A stretch of 50,922 nucleotides of DNA, taken from a bacterium (GTDB lineage: Bacteria > Latescibacterota > Latescibacteria > Latescibacterales > Latescibacteraceae). The notes beneath the pieces were generated by a model that searched no databases, was not told where the DNA came from, and was given only the letters and a program-made list of their open reading frames with translations. How positions within the stretch are numbered: the stretch's first letter is position 1; every line of letters starts with the position of its first letter. Both the position numbers and the translations under genes were made by a program. The stretch covers positions 1 to 50,922 of the forward strand of contig JAJFUH010000057.1 of assembly GCA_021372535.1 (NCBI GenBank). Direction: 5' to 3'. Positions 16,360-25,052 of this stretch are shown here, in pieces.

Positions 16360-18714
16360 ATGTCCGCGAAAAACTGCTTTCTCGTCCTCTGCGTCTCGGC
16401 ATGTCTTGTTGCATTGAGTCCTTTCAGCGCTTGTGCGCAAACGGCCGGTGAAAAACCGCTTTACCTCGATGCCGCCAGATCGATCGATGAACGGGTCGAA
16501 GACCTGCTGTCACGGATGACTCTCGAAGAAAAAATCGGGCAGATGAACATGCCCTGCGTCTATGTCGATGAACTCGGCAAGGATATCAATGGCAAGATGG
16601 AGGGTTGTAAAAAATTTGCCGAAGGGACATACATTGATGGCATCGGGCCCGGCGGCGGTTTTTTTACGCTTCCCAATACCATGCTGCACGAAGGCTCCCG
16701 TCAGCAGGCTGAGTTCATCAACGAGCTTCAAAAAATCGCCACGGAGAAAACCCGTCTCAGGATACCGCTCCTGATGACCGAGGAGGGTACGCACGGCCTC
16801 ATGTGCTCCGGCGGTACGATTTTCCCTGAGGGGCTTGCTCTTGGAAGCACGTGGAATACGGAGTTGCTCGAAGAGATTTATTCCGTTGTGGCCCGGGAAG
16901 GAAGCGCCATAGGCATTCACCAGGTATTCACCCTCGTGGTTGAGCCCAACAGGGATCCGCGGCTTGGCAGGAACCAGGAAGGTTTCGGTGAGGACCCCTA
17001 TCTGTGCTCGCGCGTCGCCGAGTCGATTGTCAGGGGCGTCCAGGGTAATGATGTTTCGGCGAAAGACAAGATAGTTGCGGGACTCTGCCACTACCCGGGT
17101 CAGAGCCAGCCTGTCAGCGGTCTCGAACGGGGGGCTATCGAATTCACGGAGAAGGTATTCAGGGATAATTTTCTGCCGCCCTGGGTGGCGGGCATAAAAA
17201 AGTGCGGCGCACTCGGTGTCATGGCGACATATCCCGAGATTGACGGCCTTCCCGTACATGCCTCTGAGAAGATTCTCACAAAAATACTCCGTGAGGAGCT
17301 GGATTTTCAGGGGCTTGTCCTGAGCGAGGGGGGCGGTATTTCGACCCTCATATACGAGGGTCTGGCGTCATCCCAGAAAGAAGCCGGAGAGCTGGCGATA
17401 AAGGCCGGCGTCGATGTAGGGATTTCCTACGAGGACGCTTATATGCTCCCCATGATCGAGAATGTCAAAGAGGGCAAAGTCTCCATGGAGTTGATCGACC
17501 GCGCTGTCCGGCGAATCCTCAGGCAGAAATTCCGCTCGGGCCTTTTTGAAAATCCCTTTGTGAGCCCCGATGACGCTGTCCGGGTTGTTCATGCAAAGGA
17601 ACATCAGGACATGGCCCTTCAGGCATCCCGCGAGGGGATTGTGCTCCTGAAAAACGACAACAACCTCCTGCCTCTGAAAAAGAATATGAAATCGATCGCG
17701 GTAATCGGGCCGAATGCGGATCATGTGAAAAATCAGCTCGGCGACTATGTCGCATGGACAGTGCTCCAGGATGTTGTCACTGTTCTGGAGGGTATCAAGA
17801 GCAAGGTTTCGCCGCAGACCAGAGTTGTGTATGTCAAGGGATGCGATGTTGTCGGCACGGATACTGATGAACTGTCGAAAGCCCGTAAAGCCGCCCGCGA
17901 TGCCGAGGTGGCGATTGTCGTGCTCGGCGAGAACGAATGGCTTACCGAGAAAGGCAGAGGCACCGATGGCGAAGGTCGTGATGTGGCCAGCCTCGATCTC
18001 ACCGGCCGTCAGGAGGAACTGGTCAAAGCCGTTTATGAAACCGGGACTCCCACCGTTGTCGTGCTTGTCAACGGGAGACCGTTGTCGATACGGTGGATTG
18101 CCGAGAATGTCCCTGCCATTCTGGAGCCATGGATGTGCGGCGAGCAGGGCGGAAATGCCGTCGCAGATGTCCTTTTCGGCGACTGCAATCCGAGCGGGCG
18201 CTTGCCGATCACCGTTCCCCGCCATGTCGGGCAGCTTCCGGCGTACTATAACTACAAGAAGTCGAAGGATTACTGGATTCATCATGGCTGGAGTAAGCCT
18301 TATGCTGATATGAGCGCCGAGCCGTTGTTTTATTTCGGGCATGGTCTAAGCTATACGACATTCGAATACAGCAACCTCCGGATTACCCCTAAAGAAACAG
18401 GCCCCGCTGGTGAAGTTAAAATAAGCGTGGATGTGAAAAACACCGGAGCCCGTGAGGGTAAAGAGGTTGTCCAGCTCTACATAAACGATGTTATTGCCAC
18501 TGTTTCGACTCCGGTCATCGAGCTCAAGGGTTTCGAAAAGATTGCTCTCAAACCCGGAGAGACAAAAAAGGTGGACTTCGTCCTCGGTCCGGAACATCTC
18601 TCGCTCATCAACCGTCACATGGAGCGTGTTGTCGAGCCCGGAACGTTCGAGGTCATGGTCGGCCATTCCTCCAAGGATATACGGCTCAAGGGAACAATTG
18701 AAATAAAGGATTGA
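16360..18714 (+). CDS. Glycoside hydrolase family 3 protein (first of tandem pair), secreted
   Basis: A 784-aa protein; ATG at 16360 is preferred because AAAGGAAG precedes it and a signal peptide follows (ALSPFSACA-Q, ~27 residues). Domain order is the classic three-domain GH3: N-terminal barrel with RVEDLLSRMTLEEKIGQM and NRDPRLGRNQEGFGEDP, the alpha/beta sandwich (SIAVIGPNAD, WMCGEQGG, NPSGRLPITVP), and a fibronectin-III-like end (DVKNTGAREGKEVVQLYIND). GH3 enzymes remove terminal beta-glucosyl or similar residues. Odd points: the nucleophile motif, usually SD, reads LSEGGG with E323, and the KH motif reads CH (C243-H244); both also occur in the neighbour paralogue. Probably controlled by the LacI regulator. 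Substrate unknown. Confidence 0.88.
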   Translation: MSAKNCFLVLCVSACLVALSPFSACAQTAGEKPLYLDAARSIDERVEDLLSRMTLEEKIGQMNMPCVYVDELGKDINGKMEGCKKFAEGTYIDGIGPGGGFFTLPNTMLHEGSRQQAEFINELQKIATEKTRLRIPLLMTEEGTHGLMCSGGTIFPEGLALGSTWNTELLEEIYSVVAREGSAIGIHQVFTLVVEPNRDPRLGRNQEGFGEDPYLCSRVAESIVRGVQGNDVSAKDKIVAGLCHYPGQSQPVSGLERGAIEFTEKVFRDNFLPPWVAGIKKCGALGVMATYPEIDGLPVHASEKILTKILREELDFQGLVLSEGGGISTLIYEGLASSQKEAGELAIKAGVDVGISYEDAYMLPMIENVKEGKVSMELIDRAVRRILRQKFRSGLFENPFVSPDDAVRVVHAKEHQDMALQASREGIVLLKNDNNLLPLKKNMKSIAVIGPNADHVKNQLGDYVAWTVLQDVVTVLEGIKSKVSPQTRVVYVKGCDVVGTDTDELSKARKAARDAEVAIVVLGENEWLTEKGRGTDGEGRDVASLDLTGRQEELVKAVYETGTPTVVVLVNGRPLSIRWIAENVPAILEPWMCGEQGGNAVADVLFGDCNPSGRLPITVPRHVGQLPAYYNYKKSKDYWIHHGWSKPYADMSAEPLFYFGHGLSYTTFEYSNLRITPKETGPAGEVKISVDVKNTGAREGKEVVQLYINDVIATVSTPVIELKGFEKIALKPGETKKVDFVLGPEHLSLINRHMERVVEPGTFEVMVGHSSKDIRLKGTIEIKD

Positions 18715-18741
18715 GCCCCGGTCTTTTTACAAGATTCGATA

Positions 18742-18983
18742 GAACGCGGATTGGACGGATTTACGCGGATTTGTTTTATTATCTTTTTAGACGTGAACGA
18801 TTAATTACTGTTAAAGATATTGCTTCGGCGATTAAACAGTGATATCGGATGACGTCATGCCGAACTTGTTTCGGCATCTATTCCTGCTATTGGTATCATT
18901 ATTTATCCGCCGGAGCAATAATATAAATAATCAATTATTTTTATTAGTGTCTTAGTGTCTTAGTGTCTTTGTGGTGAATTTTT
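18742..18983. repeat. Composite non-coding repeat unit between the GH3 paralogues
   Basis: The 381-bp gap 18715-19095 has no gene. It holds a GAACGCGG-family repeat (18742-18773), an internal hairpin in which ATGCCGAA (18857-18864) pairs with TTCGGCAT (18870-18877) just after the palindrome ATGACGTCAT (18849-18858), and a triple GTGTCTTA array ending in GTGGTGAATT (18945-18980), the reverse of an ACCACAAAGACAC repeat. The same two end types in the same relative orientation occur at 32042-32262 and 45399-45547, so this is a recurring composite unit. Confidence 0.7.
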
Positions 18984-19095
18984 TTAAATAATCAAAAGAA
19001 CGTGTATGTGCTGACGCTCGTATTTCCGGTAGTTTACAGAGTGAAAAACCACAAAACACATTCATAACGAAAACAGTGAATTTGGGGAAAAACAC

Positions 19096-21459
19096 ATGAA
19101 ACACACAAAATCCGTGATTGGTGTTTCCATTATGGCAGCCGTAATACTCGCAGCAACTGTCTGCGCTCAGCAGGGCGGAGATAAACCTGCATATCTCGAC
19201 ACGCGTAAACCGATAGCAGTTCGGGTCGAGGACCTGCTGTCGAGGATGACTCTCGAAGAAAAAGTGGGACAGATGAACATCCCCTGTACCTACAAACAGC
19301 GATTCAGCGGCGGTCTTCATTCGGAAGACACATCTATCCACAGGATAATGACACCGGAAGAGCGCACCGGACAGATGGACGGCTGCAGAAGATTTGCCGA
19401 AGGCACCTGGGCGGAAGAAATCGGCCCCGGCGGGGGCTTTTTTACCCTTTCCGACAGGCTGATCTATGAGGGAACCCTGAAACAGGCGGAATTTCTCAAC
19501 GAGCTCCAGAAAATCGCGACCGAAAAAACCCGTCTGAAAATCCCCGTTCTTCAGATCGAAGAGGGAACGCACGGATTGATGTGTTCGGGCGCGACTATTT
19601 TTCCCGAAGGATTGGCCATTGGGAGTACATGGAACATGGACCTCGTCCGCGATGTGTATGCCACAGAAGCACGTGAAGGCCGGGCTATCGGGGTTCATAT
19701 GCTCTGTACGCTCGTCATCGAGCCCAACAGGGACCCGCGGATGGGAAGGAATGAGGAGGGGTACAGCGAATGCCCGTTTCTCTGCTCATGTATCGCCGAA
19801 TCGATAGTCAGGGGGGCGCAGGGTGATGACGTATCCGCCGGAGACAAGCTCGCTGCGGCGCTGTGTCATTATCCCGGACAGAGCCAGCCGGTCAGCGGCC
19901 TCGAACGGGGGGCAATGCATATTTCCGACAGGATGCTGAAAGAGGTTTTCCTGCCGCCGTGGGCAGAAGGGATCACACGATGCAGCGCTCTTGGTGTCAT
20001 GGCGACCTATCCTGCCATAGACGGCGTTCCTGTCCACAGTTCCGAAAAGATACTCACTAAGATTCTGAGAGGGGAGCTCGGATTTGATGGTGTCGTGCTC
20101 AGCGAGGGACGAGGTATAAGCACCATTATCGACGAACATGTTGCCGCAACACAGAAGGAGGCCGGTCAGATAGCGGTCAATTCCGGTGTGGATGTTGGAA
20201 TTTCACTCGAGGATGCGTATCTCGCGGAACTCGTCGAAAGCGTTCGCGAGGGATCGGTTTCGATGGCTGTCATCGACCGCGCCGTCCGAAGGATTCTGAC
20301 ACTGAAATTCCGGCTCGGCCTCTTTGAAAATCCATACGTGGATACTGCCCGCGCGGGGAAAATCGTTCATTCCGCGGAACACCGGAATCTTGCTCTTCAG
20401 GTTGCCCGTGAGGGGATCGTTCTCCTCAAAAACGACCATAATCTCCTTCCACTGAAGAAAACCATAAAGTCAATTGCGATTATAGGACCGGATGCCGATG
20501 CACCCATCGATCAGCTCGGCGATTACAGTCCGTACAATGTCATCACCGATATCGTGACCGTTCTCGAAGGAATTAAAGATAAAGTTTCCCCCGGTACGAC
20601 GGTTGAATATATAAAGGGGTGCGACATCATCGGAACCGGCACAAACGAGATAGCGAAAGCCCGGAAAATTGCCCGCAAGGCTGATGTGGCGATCGTTGTT
20701 CTCGGTGAAGGCAAGGATACCGATGGCGAGAACAGGGATGCCGGAGACCTCGATCTGACCGGTCTCCAGGAAGAGCTCGTCGAGGCGGTTTGCGGGACGG
20801 GGACACCGACAGTCGTGGTGCTCATAAACGGCCGTCCCCTGTCCGTTCGCTGGGTAGCGGAGCATGCCCCTGCTGTCGTGGAGGCATGGATGTGCGGAGA
20901 GCAGGGAGGAGCGGCGGTCGCCGATGTCCTGTTCGGCGATTACAATCCGAGCGGACGGCTTCCGATTACAATTCCGTGGCATGTGGGTCAACTGCCGGTA
21001 TATTATAATTACTCACATACGAAAGCGGCGCGTCTCAAAGACGGTTATGTCAATATGCGTGTCGAACCACTTTATGAGTTCGGTTACGGGCTGAGCTACA
21101 CGGAGTTTAAGTACGGTAATCTCAGGATCATGCCGGAGAAAATCGGCGTCGGCGGCGAGGTTAAGGTCAGCCTTGATGTAACGAATACCGGCAGCCGTGA
21201 GGGACACGAGGTCGTCCAGCTTTATCTGCGCGATGTCATCAGCAGCGTATCGTCGCCGGTCAAAGAACTGAGGGGATTCGAAAAAATTCCGCTCGAACCC
21301 GGCGAGACGAAGACGGTCACGTTTACCCTCAAACCGGAACACTTTTCGCTCCTCGACCGTAATCTCAACCGTGTGGTCGAGCCCGGCGAGTTCGAGGTTC
21401 TCATCGGTCATTCGTCAAAGGATATTCGCCTTTCTGGAAGTTTTCACGTTCATAACTGA
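19096..21459 (+). CDS. Glycoside hydrolase family 3 protein (second of tandem pair), secreted
   Basis: A 787-aa paralogue of the preceding gene, with a signal peptide (ILAATVCA-Q) and the same three domains: RVEDLLSRMTLEEKVGQM, NRDPRMGRNEEGYSE, the WMCGEQGG and NPSGRLPITIP segments, and a fibronectin-III-like C-terminus. Compared with its neighbour it has a ~17-residue insertion after GQMNIPC. The nucleophile position is again Glu (LSEGRG, E337) and the KH motif is CH (C257-H258), so the change is shared by descent. It is followed after 13 bp by the ceramidase-like gene. GGGGA lies shortly before the ATG. Two diverged copies suggest related but different substrates. Confidence 0.88.
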   Translation: MKHTKSVIGVSIMAAVILAATVCAQQGGDKPAYLDTRKPIAVRVEDLLSRMTLEEKVGQMNIPCTYKQRFSGGLHSEDTSIHRIMTPEERTGQMDGCRRFAEGTWAEEIGPGGGFFTLSDRLIYEGTLKQAEFLNELQKIATEKTRLKIPVLQIEEGTHGLMCSGATIFPEGLAIGSTWNMDLVRDVYATEAREGRAIGVHMLCTLVIEPNRDPRMGRNEEGYSECPFLCSCIAESIVRGAQGDDVSAGDKLAAALCHYPGQSQPVSGLERGAMHISDRMLKEVFLPPWAEGITRCSALGVMATYPAIDGVPVHSSEKILTKILRGELGFDGVVLSEGRGISTIIDEHVAATQKEAGQIAVNSGVDVGISLEDAYLAELVESVREGSVSMAVIDRAVRRILTLKFRLGLFENPYVDTARAGKIVHSAEHRNLALQVAREGIVLLKNDHNLLPLKKTIKSIAIIGPDADAPIDQLGDYSPYNVITDIVTVLEGIKDKVSPGTTVEYIKGCDIIGTGTNEIAKARKIARKADVAIVVLGEGKDTDGENRDAGDLDLTGLQEELVEAVCGTGTPTVVVLINGRPLSVRWVAEHAPAVVEAWMCGEQGGAAVADVLFGDYNPSGRLPITIPWHVGQLPVYYNYSHTKAARLKDGYVNMRVEPLYEFGYGLSYTEFKYGNLRIMPEKIGVGGEVKVSLDVTNTGSREGHEVVQLYLRDVISSVSSPVKELRGFEKIPLEPGETKTVTFTLKPEHFSLLDRNLNRVVEPGEFEVLIGHSSKDIRLSGSFHVHN

Positions 21460-21472
21460 CAGGTGGTGTGTC

Positions 21473-22774
21473 ATGCTGAAAAAGAGTGGGACGTTATGGT
21501 GTTTCTTTGCGCTGTTCCTGGGGATATTTCTTTTATGCTCACGGTTTGTACCTGAAGTGTATGGAGCCCCGAAAAATGTACTTTCTGCCGGTTGCGCGAA
21601 AGTGAATATCACTCCCCGGACTCCGATACCGATGAGCGGTTACGCGAGCAGAAAAGACCCGTTCAAGGGTGTCCACGACGAACTCTTTGCCCGTGCGGTA
21701 GTGTTCGGCGACGGCGAACATAAGGCTGCGATTATAACGGCGGATATTATCGGACTTTCCCACGATTTCTGGAAAAAAACAACGGAGCGCATCGAGCGCG
21801 AAACGGGTATCCGGCAGGAATATATCATGCTGTGTGCCGTCCACAATCATGGCGGCCCTGACACCGCCGTATACACCAGGAATCCTGCTCCGGGGGTGAT
21901 CGAGTATGTCCGGGCGCTCGAGGATTCTCTTGTCAGTGCCGTAAAACAGGCATCCGCAAGTCTGAAACCGGTGTCTGTCGGGGTAGGTAAAGGAGAGTGC
22001 CTCATGAATATCAACCGCCGGGCACGTCACCCGGACGGGAGTATCGCTCTGGGCAGGAATCCCTATGGTCCGTGCGATCACGAGGTCGGCGTCGTACGTA
22101 TCGACGACAGCCGCGGGAATCCAGTATCGATTCTGTTCAACTGGCCCTGCCACGGCACCGTTCTGGGGCCCGAAAATTACCTGATTACCGGTGACTGGCC
22201 GGGTTCGGCGGAGCGGTTCGTCGAAACCAAAATGGGTGGTAACTGTGTCGCCCCGGTCACCATCGGAGCTTCGGGCGATATCAATCCGATTTACGGGCCG
22301 CACATAGACTTCGAGGTTGTAAAGTGGTATTCGTACGGTGTCGATTCGATCGGTATGATTTTAGGCGAGGAGGCCATGAGGGTCGCCCGTGAAACCACAC
22401 CACGGCCCGGTGGTTCGATCAGCGCATCGCAGCGTGTCGTTTCCCTGCCGAGGAAAACCGACGATTCGAAACTGCAGCAGCCCGATGTCGGAGCCAGTGA
22501 TGACCTCAACGTCCGTCTCACGGTGCTGAAGGTTGGCGATATCGTATTTGCCGGGGTTTCGGGCGAATTGTTCAACGAAATCGGTACAGCGTTGAAAAAG
22601 CAGTCCCCTTATGCCTTTACGTTCGTGGTTACTCACTGCAACGGAAGCAGCGGTTATCTCATAACGGACAAGGCATATGAGGAAGGAGGTTATGAAGCGA
22701 AATCCACACGTGTGAAGGCAGGCGCTGAAAAAGTGTTGCGAGAAAATCTGCTTGAAATGATACACGAGCTATAA
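21473..22774 (+). CDS. Neutral/alkaline non-lysosomal ceramidase-like secreted protein
   Basis: A 434-aa protein from the ATG at 21473, with AGGTGG before it and a hydrophobic signal sequence (FFALFLGIFLLCSRFVPEVYGA). It matches the N-terminal metal-binding domain of the neutral ceramidase family: AGCAKVNITPRTPIPMSGY, AVHNHGGPD (123-130), NWPCHGTVLG and a metal-site pattern. True ceramidases have a GDVSPN box with the catalytic Ser; here it reads GDINP (268-272) with Asn, and the separate C-terminal domain is absent. Such relatives are common beside glycan-degradation genes and probably hydrolyse other amides or esters, or are unknown hydrolases. It is the last gene of the GH3 operon (13-bp gap). 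Confidence 0.8.
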   Translation: MLKKSGTLWCFFALFLGIFLLCSRFVPEVYGAPKNVLSAGCAKVNITPRTPIPMSGYASRKDPFKGVHDELFARAVVFGDGEHKAAIITADIIGLSHDFWKKTTERIERETGIRQEYIMLCAVHNHGGPDTAVYTRNPAPGVIEYVRALEDSLVSAVKQASASLKPVSVGVGKGECLMNINRRARHPDGSIALGRNPYGPCDHEVGVVRIDDSRGNPVSILFNWPCHGTVLGPENYLITGDWPGSAERFVETKMGGNCVAPVTIGASGDINPIYGPHIDFEVVKWYSYGVDSIGMILGEEAMRVARETTPRPGGSISASQRVVSLPRKTDDSKLQQPDVGASDDLNVRLTVLKVGDIVFAGVSGELFNEIGTALKKQSPYAFTFVVTHCNGSSGYLITDKAYEEGGYEAKSTRVKAGAEKVLRENLLEMIHEL

Positions 22775-22777
22775 AAG

Positions 22778-22808
22778 TATACTCTATAATATTCCTATTT
22801 AGAGTATA
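22778..22808. terminator. AT-rich hairpin after the GH3 operon, possible terminator
   Basis: TATACTCTA (22778-22786) pairs fully with TAGAGTATA (22800-22808) around a 13-base loop, starting 4 bases after the ceramidase-like stop. No T-run follows and the stem is weak, so termination is only a suggestion. Confidence 0.3.
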
Positions 22809-22869
22809 ATATGACGACTCGATGGATGATTATGTATAAACCAATGATTTTTTTGAAAGGAAACTGACA

Positions 22870-24057
22870 ATGGCAGGACCCGGATCATACTGGATTGGCG
22901 AGGAAGAGAAGAAAGAGGTACTTGAAGTGCTTGAATCGAGGCATCTCTTCCGTTACGGCAACATGGCGGATAAAAATTTCAAGCACAAGGTTTATACGCT
23001 CGAAGAGGAATTCGCCCGGTACTGCGGAGTAAAGTATGCGCTGGCAACGAGTTCCGGAACGAGCGCCATATTGATATCCCTCCTGGCTATGGGAATAAAA
23101 CCCGGCGACGAAATCATCGTTCCCGCATACACGTTCGTGGCAACATACAGTGCGGTGATATTCGCCGGAGCGGTTCCCGTTCTGGCCGAGATTGACGAGA
23201 GCCTCAGCCTCGATCCGGGAGACATCGAAGCCCGTATAACGCCTAAAACACGGGCGATCATGCCGGTTCATATGCTCGGTAACCCGTGCAACATGGATGC
23301 GATCAGGGCAATCGCCAAAAAGCACGGGCTCATGGTGATGGAGGATGCCTGCCAGGCCGGCGGCGCTTCGTACGGGGGACGGAAACTCGGTTCGATCGGA
23401 CGGATGGGGGCGTTTTCGCTCAATATCTTCAAAACGATCACCGCTGGCGATGGCGGTATCATCACAACCGACGATGATGAGCTGTACGGGCGGGCATTTG
23501 CCATACATGATCAGGGCCATTCTCCCAACAGGGCGGGAGTTGAAGTGGGCAGCCGTTATATCCTGGGGCTCAATTTCAGGGTGAACGAGCTCCTCGGTGC
23601 AGTGGCTCTTGCCCAGCTCCGCAAAATCGACAGGATCATCGCAACACTCAGAGAAAAGAAAGCAAAATTCAAGAAGCAGATAGCGGATTGTAAGGGATTC
23701 AGGTTCCGCGTCCTGAACGATCCCGAAGGCGAGTGCGGCACCCTGTGCACGGTCATCTTCGACAGCGCCGAAAAGGCAGCCCGGATCAGCACGGCGCTCG
23801 GAACCACTACGGTAGATCACAGCGGCTGGCACGTGTATGCAAACATGGAGCATATCAACCACTACCTGAAAGATGTCGGTCAACCCTTCGGCAAAGGCGC
23901 GTACCCGCGGACGGACGATATATTGAGCAGGGCGGTCAATATCAGTGTCGGTGTTGTGGATGCCGGACTGGGTTCCGCGTTCGGTATCGCCATCGACTCC
24001 ACCGATGAGGAAATCGATGCCGCCGCTGAAAAATTCCGCAGGGTATGCGGCTCCTGA
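22870..24057 (+). CDS. DegT/DnrJ/EryC1/StrS-family PLP-dependent aminotransferase
   Basis: A 395-aa protein with AAAGGAAA before the ATG. It shows the fold-type I pattern: ATSSGTSAILISLLAMGIKPGDEIIVPAYTF (here read at residues 59-89), the PLP-ring Asp in VMEDACQAGG, and the Schiff-base Lys in FSLNIFKTITAGDGG (K188). Members transfer an amino group to keto-sugars of lipopolysaccharide, surface glycans or antibiotics, or act as dehydratases. The next operon starts ~230 bases later, so co-transcription with the ligase cluster is uncertain. No sugar-nucleotide genes are adjacent to define the substrate. From 24058 to 24287 no gene is seen. Confidence 0.85.
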   Translation: MAGPGSYWIGEEEKKEVLEVLESRHLFRYGNMADKNFKHKVYTLEEEFARYCGVKYALATSSGTSAILISLLAMGIKPGDEIIVPAYTFVATYSAVIFAGAVPVLAEIDESLSLDPGDIEARITPKTRAIMPVHMLGNPCNMDAIRAIAKKHGLMVMEDACQAGGASYGGRKLGSIGRMGAFSLNIFKTITAGDGGIITTDDDELYGRAFAIHDQGHSPNRAGVEVGSRYILGLNFRVNELLGAVALAQLRKIDRIIATLREKKAKFKKQIADCKGFRFRVLNDPEGECGTLCTVIFDSAEKAARISTALGTTTVDHSGWHVYANMEHINHYLKDVGQPFGKGAYPRTDDILSRAVNISVGVVDAGLGSAFGIAIDSTDEEIDAAAEKFRRVCGS

Positions 24058-24287
24058 TTTCGTGGCGGGTTCAAACGGAAGATAGGGAAATACAGAGGAA
24101 TATATCTTTAGAGGAAAAATCACGGAACGGTTTGGCAGAAGGTTTGTTTAAAGAATACTTCTCCACAATGCTTTTAATTATTATGGTTAATCGTAACAAT
24201 ATGGATTATATTATTACGCTTGGGAAACTGTGAGGAGTGCATTACAAATATATCCGATCAGTATTGTGTTCTGTAATAAAGGTCCAT

Positions 24288-25052
24288 ATGAAAATAGATA
24301 TCAGACTCTATTTTGAGATTCTTAGGCAGCCTGATGATATAACCTGCGGTCCGACCTGTCTTCATGCGGTTTACCGGTATTTTGGCTATGATATTCCTCT
24401 CGAGCAGGTTATCTCGGAAGTGAAGTATCTTGAAGAGGGTGGAACGCTCGCTGTTTACTTAGGACTTCATGCGCTCGAGCATGGCTTTCGGGCAACGCTC
24501 TATACCTATAATCTTCAGGTTTTTGACCCGACATGGTTTTTGACCCGTAATATCGATTTGCGGGAGAAGCTGGCTGAACAGATACACCATAAAAAAGGCG
24601 TCAAATTTCAGCAGGCATCACGGGCATATCTTGATTTTCTCAAACATGGAGGAAAGATACGTTTCGAGGATCTGACTGCGCGCCTGCTGAGAAAACACCT
24701 GAAGAAAGAAAAACCGGTTCTGACAGGCCTGAGCGCTACCTATTTATACAACTGTTCCAGAGAACGATCCCTGAAAAAAAACCGTATCGTGTATGATGAT
24801 ATTCGCGGTGAACCGATGGGTCATTTTGTCGTATTGACCGGTTATGAACAGGAAGCCCGGAGCGTCTGGATCGCAGACCCTCAGAAGCCCAATCCCTTAT
24901 CGGATTCGGCGGAATATTCCATACAGGTCAACCGGCTGATCTGCGCCATCATGCTCGGAATCCTCACCTATGATGCAAACCTTTTAATCATTGAACCCGA
25001 TCACACTGTAAAGGGAAATGCCAAACTTAGTCGTCGTATTCAACCCCAATAA
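24288..25052 (+). CDS. C39-like cysteine peptidase-fold protein, first gene of amidoligase cluster
   Basis: A 254-aa protein; ATG at 24288 is chosen because AAAGG precedes it (a GTG at 24237 would add 17 residues without likeness). It has QPDDITCGPTCLHAVYRYFG with the presumed catalytic C20, MGHFVVLTGYE with H179 and WIADPQ with D197, the arrangement of peptidase C39/papain-like domains. There is no signal peptide, membrane segment or ABC domain, so it is a soluble cytoplasmic enzyme and not a bacteriocin exporter. It overlaps the ATP-grasp gene by 35 bp. It may cleave or trans-acylate the product of the ligases; that is inference. Confidence 0.75.
   Translation: MKIDIRLYFEILRQPDDITCGPTCLHAVYRYFGYDIPLEQVISEVKYLEEGGTLAVYLGLHALEHGFRATLYTYNLQVFDPTWFLTRNIDLREKLAEQIHHKKGVKFQQASRAYLDFLKHGGKIRFEDLTARLLRKHLKKEKPVLTGLSATYLYNCSRERSLKKNRIVYDDIRGEPMGHFVVLTGYEQEARSVWIADPQKPNPLSDSAEYSIQVNRLICAIMLGILTYDANLLIIEPDHTVKGNAKLSRRIQPQ

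Noticed and set aside
17368-18342. 324-codon minus-strand frame inside the first GH3 gene
   Set aside because: Mirror frame of a well-supported GH3 reading frame; no likeness to any family.
22885-24123. 412-codon open frame antisense to the DegT aminotransferase
   Set aside because: No family motif, shares codon positions with a clear DegT gene that carries the PLP lysine and a ribosome-binding site; long antisense frames are common at this base composition.
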